Source: Nitrospinota bacterium (GTDB lineage: Bacteria; Nitrospinota; Nitrospinia; UBA9942). Taken from it: DNA of 5,319 nt. The stretch is taken from assembly GCA_016234205.1 (NCBI GenBank), contig JACRGN010000170.1, forward strand, positions 1 through 5,319, given 5' to 3'. The notes below the pieces were generated by a model. That model saw only the letters and a program-made list of their open reading frames with translations. It was not told the origin of the DNA and searched no databases. Within the stretch, counting starts at the first letter, position 1. Every line of letters starts with the position of its first letter. A program made the translations under genes and the position numbers. Below, piece by piece: positions 1-5,319 of this stretch.

Positions 1-882
1 GAGCCTCCTAAATTCTCCATAGAGATACTCTTTCCCTTTTCTATTAACTTCCCTGCTCCTCTCTAAATGACCTTTATCTTTCAGTGCAGCTACAGCCCCT
101 GTCTGTGCCAAAGAGTTTACATTAAAGGGCTGTCTCACCCTATTCATAAAATTTACAAGTTCAGCCCTTGCAAAACCATAACCTACCCTCAAGCCTGCAA
201 GACCATATATTTTAGAAAATGTCCTTAATACTATTACATTTTTTCCATCCCTTACATATCTTACAGCATCAGGGAAATCTTCTCTTTCCACATATTCATA
301 ATATGCCTCATCAAATACCACGATTATATCGTCCCTTAATCTGCCAATGAACCTCTCTATATCTCCTCTTCCGACTGCAGTCCCTGTTGGATTATTGGGA
401 TTGGATATAAAAATCATTTTAGTCTTTTCTGAAATTGCTTCTGCCATTCTTTCAAGGTCATGGGTAAAATCTTTCAAAGGAACAACTACACCTCTGCAGT
501 TTGCAGCCTGAGTCACAAGCTTATAAAAAATGAATGACTGATCTGCAAATACAATCTCGTCCCCCGGATTTAAAAATGTCCTGACCGATAGCTCAATAAT
601 CTCATTTGAGCCGTTTCCAAGGATTATATTTGACGGTTTTATATTAAAATACTCAGCAATTGCCTCTTTAAGATAAAACCCGCTTCCGTCAGGATAACGA
701 TGGATATTTGGTAATGAATCCTCTATTGCTTTTAGTGCCTTTGATGAGGGGCCTACTGGGTTTTCGTTTGATGCAAGCTTGATAGAGTTTTTAATCCCCA
801 ACTCTCTCTCAAGCTCTTCTATAGGTTTACCGGGCTCGTATGGTATAAGATTCTTTATATGGTCAGGTATCTTTAACTCCAT
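1..882 (-). CDS. hisC: Histidinol-phosphate/aromatic aminotransferase, C-terminus cut off by window edge
   Basis: A PLP-dependent fold-type I aminotransferase. HisC converts imidazole-acetol phosphate plus glutamate to histidinol phosphate in the cytoplasm, and relatives also transaminate phenylpyruvate and hydroxyphenylpyruvate. I translated 294 codons from the ATG at 880-882 to the window edge. Visible motifs are SNENPVGPS (38-46), RYPDGSG (62-68), GNGS (89-92, cofactor phosphate region), NPNNPTG (161-167), DEAYYEY (191-197, with the Asp that contacts the PLP ring nitrogen) and TFSKIYGLAGLRVGYG with the Schiff-base Lys at 224. The family is usually about 350-370 residues, so roughly 60-75 are missing, including the C-terminal substrate-binding Arg. 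The N-terminus (MELKIPDHIKNLIPYEPGKP) looks like a normal HisC start. No good Shine-Dalgarno precedes it. Being directly downstream of pheA suggests that it, or it also, makes phenylalanine; that is inference. The family call is firm, the substrate is not. Confidence 0.93.
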   Translation of the reverse strand, partial: MELKIPDHIKNLIPYEPGKPIEELERELGIKNSIKLASNENPVGPSSKALKAIEDSLPNIHRYPDGSGFYLKEAIAEYFNIKPSNIILGNGSNEIIELSVRTFLNPGDEIVFADQSFIFYKLVTQAANCRGVVVPLKDFTHDLERMAEAISEKTKMIFISNPNNPTGTAVGRGDIERFIGRLRDDIIVVFDEAYYEYVEREDFPDAVRYVRDGKNVIVLRTFSKIYGLAGLRVGYGFARAELVNFMNRVRQPFNVNSLAQTGAVAALKDKGHLERSREVNRKGKEYLYGEFRRL

Positions 883-885
883 TTC
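870..885. repeat. 16-bp direct repeat, hisC-side copy (putative target-site duplication)
   Basis: On the minus strand this reads GAAATGGAGTTAAAGA and contains the hisC start ATG and codons 2-4. It matches 15 of 16 bases of 1047-1062. The single difference is T here and C there. In hisC this changes Leu codon CTA to TTA, which is silent. The two copies bracket the palindromic element at 886-1046. Confidence 0.75.
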
Positions 886-1046
886 ACTTAGAACACGAAT
901 CACACGAATAGACGAATTACACAAAAAAATTCAAACAGGGATATACAGGATGGACAAGATAAAAGAAAATCCTGATTATCCTGTGCATCCCTGTTAAATA
1001 AATGTCTTTATTCGTGCCATTCGTGTATTTGTGGAATTCGTGTTCC
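886..1046. repeat. Nested palindromic element (CGAAT-type outer arms, AACAGGGAT-type inner arms)
   Basis: A 161-bp non-coding insert between pheA and hisC. The outer arms begin with a perfect 10-bp inverted repeat, GAACACGAAT at 891-900 and its complement at 1036-1045. They continue as degenerate units of about 8-9 bp ending in CGAAT, three on the left and about four on the right. Inside is a second inverted repeat, 934-960 against 969-995, with 21 of 27 positions matching and an 8-base A-rich loop. It has no ORF of its own. As RNA it would fold into a long interrupted hairpin. I know this style of repeat as a recurring intergenic element in environmental bacterial genomes. The name, mobility mechanism and function are not evident from this sequence. 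Confidence 0.85.
934..995. repeat. Inner hairpin of the palindromic element
   Basis: The left arm starts AACAGGGAT, then two mismatches, then ACAGGAT. The right arm is the imperfect complement, ending ATCCCTGTT at 987-995. Nine plus seven base pairs are uninterrupted apart from the two-base mismatch, and a further five of nine pairs form towards the loop at 961-968. No T-run follows the hairpin in the minus-strand direction, so it is not a typical intrinsic terminator. Confidence 0.75.
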
Positions 1047-1062
1047 TCTTTAGCTCCATTTC
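1047..1062. repeat. 16-bp direct repeat, pheA-side copy (putative target-site duplication)
   Basis: On the minus strand this reads GAAATGGAGCTAAAGA and contains the last pheA codons (TGG AGC) and the TAA stop. It also contains an out-of-frame ATGGAGCTAAAG that would be a hisC start. If the insert and one copy were removed, hisC would start inside the end of pheA with a 10-nt overlap, a common arrangement for coupled operon genes. Confidence 0.75.
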
Positions 1063-2135
1063 GGATAAGAGCCGAGTATTTTTAAGAATAAAACTTCCTT
1101 CTTAAGCCTTTCTATAGTCCTGACAACATTTTTATCTTCTATATGACCTTCAAAATCTATATAGAATACATACTCCCAAGCCCTTTTTCTTAAAGGCCTT
1201 GATTCAATCTTTGTAAGATTAATTTTCTCTTTTGCAAATGGCTCCAGAATGTAATACAGAGCACCAACCTTATCCTTTATAGATACGAGTATTGAAGTCT
1301 TATCACTCCCGCTTTTAGCCCTTTTTGTCTTGCCGATGATAAGAAATCGGGTATAGTTATTTTTATTATCCTCTATCTTCCGTGCCAGTATATTTAATCT
1401 GTAAAGTCCTGCCGCCGCCTCACTGGCTATTGCTGCAGCCCCCTTCTCTTTTGCAGACATCTCTGCTGCCCTTGCAGTGCTTGAAACTTCATAATGAGGA
1501 ATGTTTGGGAGATTTCTCTCAAGCCATGACCTGCACTGGGCAACAGGCTGCGGATGCGAATATATCTTTTTTATCCCTTTTATATCCTTTCCTCTTGACA
1601 TAAGAAAGTGGTGTATCTCCAGAAATATCTCGCCGCATATATTGACACTGGAATCTACAAAAAGGTCAAGTGTATGGGTCACAACCCCTTCCATTGAATT
1701 CTCTATCGGGACAACACCATAATCAGCCCTCCCTGTTTCCACCTCAGAAAAGATTGTATCAAGTCTATCTGTTGGAACATAAACGGCAGATGAGCCGAAC
1801 TGATTCATAGCCGCGAGATGGGTGAAAGTAGCCTGCGGCCCAAGATATGCTATAGTAAGGGGTCTCTCTAAAGACAGGGTAGCGGATAGAATCTCTCTAT
1901 ATACTGATTTTAGGGAATCATTCTGGAATGGCCCCCTGTTTATCCTGCTTAAGCGGTTTACTATCTCCCTTTCCCTGTCAGGAACATGGAAATTACTCTT
2001 GGTCTTTGATTTCTCTTTCCCTATCAAGATGGCAAACTCAGCCCTCTTGTTCAAGAGCTCCAGCAATTTCTCATCAATCTCATCAATCCTCTTTCTTAAC
2101 TCATCAATTTTACTCAATACAGGTTTACCTCTCAT
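1050..2135 (-). CDS. pheA: Bifunctional chorismate mutase/prephenate dehydratase (P-protein)
   Basis: This cytoplasmic enzyme converts chorismate to prephenate and then to phenylpyruvate, the committed steps to phenylalanine. Residues about 8-92 are an AroQ-type chorismate mutase: LRKRIDEIDEKLLELLNKR, IGKEK and VPDRERE align with the active-site Arg, Lys and Asp/Arg/Glu positions of the E. coli domain. Residues about 93-270 are prephenate dehydratase, with YLGPQATFTHLAA, VVPIENSMEGVV, YSHPQPVAQC and the catalytic TRF motif (262-264). Residues about 280-356 are an ACT domain with GALYYIL (291-297) and ESRP (311-314), the phenylalanine-binding signatures, so feedback inhibition by phenylalanine is expected. 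The length of 361 is normal. The ATG at 2133-2135 has no visible ribosome site; a TTG at 2115-2117 preceded by GAGAGGT is a credible alternative start that removes six residues. hisC follows across a palindromic insert. Identification is secure. Confidence 0.96.
   Translation of the reverse strand: MRGKPVLSKIDELRKRIDEIDEKLLELLNKRAEFAILIGKEKSKTKSNFHVPDREREIVNRLSRINRGPFQNDSLKSVYREILSATLSLERPLTIAYLGPQATFTHLAAMNQFGSSAVYVPTDRLDTIFSEVETGRADYGVVPIENSMEGVVTHTLDLFVDSSVNICGEIFLEIHHFLMSRGKDIKGIKKIYSHPQPVAQCRSWLERNLPNIPHYEVSSTARAAEMSAKEKGAAAIASEAAAGLYRLNILARKIEDNKNNYTRFLIIGKTKRAKSGSDKTSILVSIKDKVGALYYILEPFAKEKINLTKIESRPLRKRAWEYVFYIDFEGHIEDKNVVRTIERLKKEVLFLKILGSYPKWS
2115..2133 (-). promoter_or_regulatory. 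Possible pheA ribosome-binding site with TTG start
   Basis: On the minus strand GAGAGGT (2133-2127) lies 9 nt before an in-frame TTG (2117-2115). The assigned ATG sits at the front of this purine-rich motif and has only AT-rich sequence upstream. Starting at TTG would give MSKIDELRKRIDEIDEK, which is close to the usual P-protein N-terminus. This favours TTG, but does not prove it. Confidence 0.5.
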
Positions 2136-2166
2136 TAATAATTTTTAATGAACAAAAACATGATAA

Positions 2167-2275
2167 GCCACAGAGACACAGAGGCACAGAGAAAATAACA
2201 AAAGAAATTGATTTTTCTCTTTTAAAGGTTTTTTCTTAATTTTAATTCATCTCTGTGTCTCCGTGCCTCTGTGGC
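2167..2275. repeat. CACAGAG-type intergenic palindrome (copy 1)
   Basis: An inverted repeat with 25-nt arms at 2167-2191 and 2251-2275, matching at 22 of 25 positions. Each arm starts GCCACAGAG and consists of tandem 8-base units of the form CACAGAGR. The 59-bp centre is AT-rich and is not shared with the other copy at 3993-4084. It fills the gap between the HD-GYP gene and pheA and carries no ORF. I found no direct repeat at its edges. It could form an RNA hairpin upstream of pheA; no function is evident. Confidence 0.85.
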
Positions 2276-2307
2276 AAATTTTATAATTCCCTATACATCA
2301 AAAAAAA

Positions 2308-3966
2308 TCAGTCTTCAAAAATCTTTATAAAATTCTCCACACAGGCTGGACAAAAATGTTTCCCGGAATTTTCTCTTATTATTCTTACTGCATCGTCCTT
2401 TTCCACGCATTTGCGATATGGTCTATCAGTGGTTAGGGCATCATAGGCATCAGCCACTGCCAATATCCTTGCACCTAATGGTATATCCTCACCATTTAAA
2501 CCCTTTAAGCCGCTGCCATCGTATTTTTCATGATGGTAAAGTATATACGGGATTATATCCTTCAGGCTCGGAATAGGCTGAAGTATGGATGCACCTTTTT
2601 CAGGATGCTCCTGTATTGTCTTATACTCTTCGGGGGATAGTTTGTCTTTTTTAAACAGTATCTCATCCCTTATCCCTATCTTCCCGATGTCATGGAGGAG
2701 GGCTGCAAGTCTCAGTTTCTCAATCTCCTCCTTACTCAAGCCTATTGAGCTCGCTATCATTACGGTATATTTAGCCACATTCTCAGAATGATAACGAGTA
2801 TAGTTATCCCTCTCATCCAATGCCTTTGCCAGTGAGGATATACTTGCAAGCATAAGGTCTCTCTCAATCTCAAGTATCTCCCTCTTCTCTGCGAGGAATC
2901 TCTCTATGATAACCACTACCTTTTCAATGGTAAAAGGCTTTAACAGATATGCATTAATACCTGCCCTTTTCCCAAGCCCCCTTGCACCCCTGCTCCCCTT
3001 TGATGTCAATGCAACAAATGGTATATGCTTCGTAATTTGATTTGCCTTTACCTGCTTGCAAAATTCAAATCCGGTCATCTTTGGCATCTCAATATCGGAT
3101 ATGATAATATCCGGCAATTCAATAAGTGCCTTTTGAATGCCCTCATCACCGTCTGATGCAGTAATGACAGTAAAACCCTCTTTACTAATTCCATTCTTCA
3201 GAACACTTATTACGGTCGGGCTGTCGTCAACAATAAGTATCTTTTCCTTTCTTTTGTTCAATGTCTCGCTGAGGACACTCTCAACCTTTGAAACGATCTC
3301 CTCCATAGAAAATGGTTTTGTTATATATTCATCTGCACCTGCATTAAAACCCTTTTCTATAATCTGGTCATCCGCAAGGGCAGAGACTATCATCACAGGA
3401 ATACCTGTCGTATCACTGTTACTTTTAATATCCATACAAACCTGCAGACCATCCTTGCCGGGCATTGTTATATCTGTAATTACAAGGTCAGGTTTTATCT
3501 TAGATATATCTCGTATGGCAGAAGCCCCTTCATACATGCTGAATATTTCGTATTTATCCCCCTTCAAGGCATTTTTAATTACATTGTGAATCACCTCTTC
3601 ATCGTCTATAAGCATTATCTTCTTCTTGCTTATGGGCAGGCTGTTTATCACAAGCTCATAAAGGCTTTCTATATCCGAGCCTAATACCCATGTCTTATCT
3701 CCATTATGGTCAACTCTTTTAGACGGCTCAAACAGGATGGAAACAACAGGAATATTCGCCGTATCTTTATCCTCTTTAAGCAATTTATAGATTCCGAGCT
3801 CCTCAAAGAGGATAACAATATCAGCCTTATTGCTCTTTATAAAATTTATCAGGCCTACCGGCGGCACAACCTTGGGTTTTATTACCTTGCTGTTCTTGAA
3901 CATGGATAAGAGAATATCATCCATCAGTTTATTATCAGTTGATATCAGCACCTTTTTTTCATCCAT
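2308..3966 (-). CDS. Response regulator with pseudo-receiver, two receivers and HD-GYP domain
   Basis: A 552-residue soluble signalling protein. HD-GYP domains typically hydrolyse cyclic di-GMP under control of a phosphorylated receiver. Residues 1-110 look like a receiver that lost its chemistry: Phe54 occupies the phospho-Asp position and the C-terminal Lys is absent. Residues about 116-232 are an intact receiver (Asp121/122, phospho-Asp165, Ser195, Lys217). Residues about 241-358 are a second intact receiver (Asp247/248, phospho-Asp291, Thr321, Lys343). A short helix leads to HD-GYP at about 365-550, with His393, HDIGKIGI (His425/Asp426), His454, HHEKYDGSG (478-486), VADAYDAL and DRPYR (514-518). 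The metal-ligand His and Asp residues are present. The GYPxGL signature is replaced by the one-residue-shorter GLKGL. The C-terminus carries CPAC (539-542). No histidine kinase gene is adjacent. Cyclic di-GMP hydrolysis is likely but unproven. Confidence 0.93.
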   Translation of the reverse strand: MDEKKVLISTDNKLMDDILLSMFKNSKVIKPKVVPPVGLINFIKSNKADIVILFEELGIYKLLKEDKDTANIPVVSILFEPSKRVDHNGDKTWVLGSDIESLYELVINSLPISKKKIMLIDDEEVIHNVIKNALKGDKYEIFSMYEGASAIRDISKIKPDLVITDITMPGKDGLQVCMDIKSNSDTTGIPVMIVSALADDQIIEKGFNAGADEYITKPFSMEEIVSKVESVLSETLNKRKEKILIVDDSPTVISVLKNGISKEGFTVITASDGDEGIQKALIELPDIIISDIEMPKMTGFEFCKQVKANQITKHIPFVALTSKGSRGARGLGKRAGINAYLLKPFTIEKVVVIIERFLAEKREILEIERDLMLASISSLAKALDERDNYTRYHSENVAKYTVMIASSIGLSKEEIEKLRLAALLHDIGKIGIRDEILFKKDKLSPEEYKTIQEHPEKGASILQPIPSLKDIIPYILYHHEKYDGSGLKGLNGEDIPLGARILAVADAYDALTTDRPYRKCVEKDDAVRIIRENSGKHFCPACVENFIKIFED

Positions 3967-3976
3967 AACTATTTCA

Positions 3977-3980
3977 TCCT
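3977..3980 (-). promoter_or_regulatory. Ribosome-binding site for the HD-GYP gene
   Basis: AGGA lies 10 nt before the ATG at 3964-3966 on the minus strand. The spacing is slightly long, but no other in-frame start nearby has a better site, and translation from here begins with a receiver-like beta strand (KKVLIST). Confidence 0.5.
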
Positions 3981-3992
3981 AAAAAATGCGTG

Positions 3993-4084
3993 AATAAAAC
4001 CACAGAGGCACGGAGACACAGAGATATTAAAAACTTTTTAAAATATTTATTTTTTCAGTGCCTCTGTGTCTCTGTGGTTTTATT
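3993..4084. repeat. CACAGAG-type intergenic palindrome (copy 2)
   Basis: An inverted repeat with 31-nt arms at 3993-4023 and 4054-4084. The outer 15 bases (AATAAAACCACAGAG) pair perfectly, and the inner part is interrupted by single mismatches. The arms use the same 8-base CACAGAGR units as the copy at 2167-2275, but the 30-bp AT-rich loop and the outer AATAAAA extension differ. It lies just upstream of the HD-GYP gene, so if transcribed from further upstream it would form a hairpin in the leader. No flanking direct repeat was found. Confidence 0.85.
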
Positions 4085-4108
4085 AGGTTTTTGTTTTTTT
4101 AATCTCAA
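4080..4108 (-). promoter_or_regulatory. Weak candidate promoter for the HD-GYP gene
   Basis: On the minus strand TTGAGA (4108-4103) is followed by a 17-nt spacer and TAATAA (4085-4080). The match is moderate, and the sequence is so AT-rich that chance matches are likely. If real, transcription would begin within the palindrome arm. Confidence 0.25.
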
Positions 4109-4115
4109 TATCTTT

Positions 4116-4133
4116 CTCTGTGTCCTCTGTGGT
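4116..4133. repeat. Orphan CACAGAG half-arm
   Basis: A lone arm reading CCACAGAGGACACAGAG on the minus strand, with no facing partner of its own. It is in the same orientation as the right arm of the 3993-4084 palindrome, about 30 bp away. One unit is short, GGACACAG rather than GGCACAG-type spacing. It may be a decayed or partly duplicated copy. The rest of the gap to 4240 is AT-rich, and I see nothing else in it. Confidence 0.6.
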
Positions 4134-4240
4134 TAATGCATTATTTGTGTTCATTTCTACAAAAATATCCTTTAATAGCCTTTAGTTTTTTTATTTAATT
4201 TATAAAAGCGGGGTATCAGAAAAATTAGGCTGTGGCACAT

Positions 4241-4816
4241 TCAACTATATTTCTTCCTTATCTCTTCATTGGCATTTATAAAGGAAAGGATGTTTTCTCT
4301 TGCCTTTTTGTAAATCTGTTCTTCAATAGACTGGAGGACAAGCCTTCCAAAAAGGGTTGTTACACCTGGTATAACAGGTATATCTTCAGGATTCTTTTTA
4401 AATTTATCCACCTTCTTTGTTATTTCATTACTATCATAAAGCTCATTTTCAGAATAGATATACTTTGCCTTTACATAATCCCTTTCCTTCTTTTCACTCA
4501 GGCTCAAGCTTGTAACAATGTTTTCCATATCAACAGATGATGGGGCTTTATCTTTTTTAGAGATGATATCTTTAATTGCCTTAAAATATTTTTCTTTAGT
4601 GGCACGGGCGGATAGAAGTTCAACAGGAATCTTGGAACTTATCTCAAACTCCATGCCGTCACGGGTCACCAGCGGGGAACTAATCTCATATGTAATACCA
4701 TGACATTCAAAACGACCATCCTTCTTTGGCTTATATTTATCACGGAATTCGGAACGTAGCCTGTTAAGACTTTTTGATACACTCTCTTGAAATAAATGTT
4801 CTTTTAAGGTAGGCAT
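4241..4816 (-). CDS. Uncharacterised 191-residue Lys-rich soluble protein
   Basis: I do not recognise the family. The protein has no signal peptide or membrane segment, is rich in Lys (27 of 191) and Glu/Asp, and has a single Cys (38). The first 30 residues look helical and basic. Residues about 35-65 alternate in a beta-like pattern (FECHGITYEISSPLV, MEFEISSKIPVEL). Residues 72-120 are probably helical. A less charged patch, IPVIPGVTTLFGRLVL, lies at 146-161, and a helix-prone tail ends the protein. Coding support is good: a strong purine-rich ribosome site, a promoter-like sequence upstream, and base composition like its neighbours. It is divergent from ftsK and is followed by the HD-GYP gene after a 274-bp gap containing a palindrome, so cotranscription is uncertain. 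It may be specific to its lineage; function unknown. Confidence 0.85.
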   Translation of the reverse strand: MPTLKEHLFQESVSKSLNRLRSEFRDKYKPKKDGRFECHGITYEISSPLVTRDGMEFEISSKIPVELLSARATKEKYFKAIKDIISKKDKAPSSVDMENIVTSLSLSEKKERDYVKAKYIYSENELYDSNEITKKVDKFKKNPEDIPVIPGVTTLFGRLVLQSIEEQIYKKARENILSFINANEEIRKKYS

Positions 4817-4818
4817 AT

Positions 4819-4827
4819 CCCCCCTTT
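4819..4827 (-). promoter_or_regulatory. Ribosome-binding site for the 191-residue gene
   Basis: On the minus strand AAAGGGGGG precedes the ATG (4816-4814). AAAGG ends 6 nt before the start, good Shine-Dalgarno spacing, and supports this ATG. Confidence 0.7.
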
Positions 4828-4841
4828 ACTTAAGTTGTTAA

Positions 4842-4870
4842 AAAATATCATAAAATTTCAGCATAGTCAA
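4842..4870 (-). promoter_or_regulatory. Sigma-70-type promoter for the 191-residue gene
   Basis: On the minus strand TTGACT (4870-4865) is followed by a 17-nt spacer and TATTTT (4847-4842). This predicts a start near 4835 and a leader of about 20 nt that just includes the ribosome site. It is the best promoter match in the window. Confidence 0.5.
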
Positions 4871-4900
4871 CCTTCAAATATGATAGAATGAATATAATTT

Positions 4901-5319
4901 ATGTTCTCTTTTTTAAAAAATAAGATTGTAAGGGAGATTATTGGAGTTCTCTTTATAGCATTTGCAGTATTCTCCTTCATAAGCCTAATCTCTTACCACA
5001 GTGATGACCCTTCATTCAGTAAATATATATCCACAAAGGTGCCTGTAAAAAACTATGCAGGTATTGTCGGCGCCTATTTTTCCGATGCAACTGTTCAATT
5101 CATTGGGAGCGGCTCATACTTCATCATCATAGCCCTCCTTTTTATAGGATGGACAATCTTCCGGAATGAAAAGATAAGCATCTCCATATTTTCATTAATT
5201 GGCGGGGTATCAAGCACCATATTTCTATGCTCTCTCACTTATCTGCTTTTCAGTAAAGATCCCTTCTTTGGAAATGTAGCCCGCTCCGGAGGTGCATTGG
5301 GCTATTTCATTGCAGAGGA
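4901..5319 (+). CDS. ftsK: DNA translocase FtsK, N-terminal membrane domain, C-terminus beyond window
   Basis: FtsK/SpoIIIE proteins sit in the division septum and pump DNA to resolve chromosomes at cell division. Only 139 codons are present, all within the N-terminal membrane domain. Membrane segments are at about 11-31, 72-88 and 95-117, and a fourth would follow. The first loop has the family pattern SYHSDDPSFS followed by NYAGIVGAYFSD (51-62), and GGALGYF comes near the edge. The ATPase motor and gamma domains would lie to the right. The ATG is fixed by an in-frame TAA at 4895-4897 and by the lack of later Met codons, but no Shine-Dalgarno is visible. The family call rests on this N-terminal pattern alone. 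Confidence 0.9.
   Translation, partial: MFSFLKNKIVREIIGVLFIAFAVFSFISLISYHSDDPSFSKYISTKVPVKNYAGIVGAYFSDATVQFIGSGSYFIIIALLFIGWTIFRNEKISISIFSLIGGVSSTIFLCSLTYLLFSKDPFFGNVARSGGALGYFIAE

Noticed and set aside
934..995. Inner hairpin as an intrinsic terminator between pheA and hisC
   Set aside because: No T-run follows it in the minus-strand direction, the stem has several mismatches, and the two genes read as one operon.
779..997. Plus-strand reading frame of 72 codons over the hisC start and the element
   Set aside because: It is antisense to hisC and runs through the palindrome, with no ribosome site or recognisable protein.
2167..2191. Short tandem CACAGAG units as a CRISPR array
   Set aside because: The units are 8 bp, contiguous and inverted across a centre. 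There are no spacers of regular length and no cas genes.
2136..2307. Target-site duplication around the CACAGAG palindrome between the HD-GYP gene and pheA
   Set aside because: The sequences abutting the two arms (ending ACATGATAA, starting AAATTTTATAATT) do not match as direct repeats.
3137..3589. Plus-strand reading frame of 150 codons within the regulator gene
   Set aside because: It is the antisense shadow of the two receiver domains and shows no domain pattern of its own.
3985..4145. Possible direct repeat AATGC on both sides of the second palindrome plus orphan arm
   Set aside because: Only five bases match, and the left copy is not adjacent to the arm; this is expected by chance in AT-rich DNA.
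4083..4154. Small minus-strand ORF of 23 codons beginning MNTNNALTTEDTEK
   Set aside because: Its middle (LTTEDTE) is just the CACAGAG repeat arm read in frame, and its nearest AGGA is 13 nt upstream, too far to be convincing.

Overview
This is a chromosomal segment from an AT-rich bacterium. Four genes run on the minus strand: a gene of unknown function, a multi-receiver HD-GYP regulator, pheA and hisC. An ftsK gene diverges from them on the plus strand and runs off the right edge. The source is probably an uncultured or anaerobic Gram-negative such as a Nitrospirota or deltaproteobacterial lineage. I infer this from the joined chorismate mutase/prephenate dehydratase next to hisC, the stacked-receiver HD-GYP protein, and the CACAGAG-type and CGAAT-type intergenic palindromes. 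It is a soft call, because such palindromes occur in several phyla.

Layout from left to right. Positions 1-882 (minus) hold the first 294 codons of a histidinol-phosphate-type aminotransferase, cut by the window edge. Positions 886-1046 hold a nested palindromic element flanked by a 16-bp direct repeat. Positions 1050-2135 (minus) encode a complete P-protein with chorismate mutase, prephenate dehydratase and ACT domains. Positions 2167-2275 hold a CACAGAG palindrome. Positions 2308-3966 (minus) encode a 552-residue protein with a pseudo-receiver, two intact receivers and an HD-GYP domain. Positions 3993-4084 hold a second CACAGAG palindrome, with a lone extra arm at 4116-4133. Positions 4241-4816 (minus) encode a 191-residue protein I do not recognise. 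From 4901 (plus) comes the N-terminal membrane domain of FtsK. A promoter-like sequence for the minus-strand genes lies in the gap between the 191-residue gene and ftsK.

PheA and HisC fit one pathway: chorismate to prephenate to phenylpyruvate, then transamination to phenylalanine, with the ACT domain giving feedback control by phenylalanine. The regulator and the 191-residue protein have no evident link to that pathway.

The most notable observation is at the pheA/hisC junction. The palindromic element appears to have inserted where the pheA stop overlapped the hisC start. It duplicated about 16 bp, so each gene kept an intact end. Every gap between the minus-strand genes holds a long inverted repeat, from two sequence families. 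I saw no CRISPR array, tRNA, rRNA, transposase gene or new multi-gene defence-like system.
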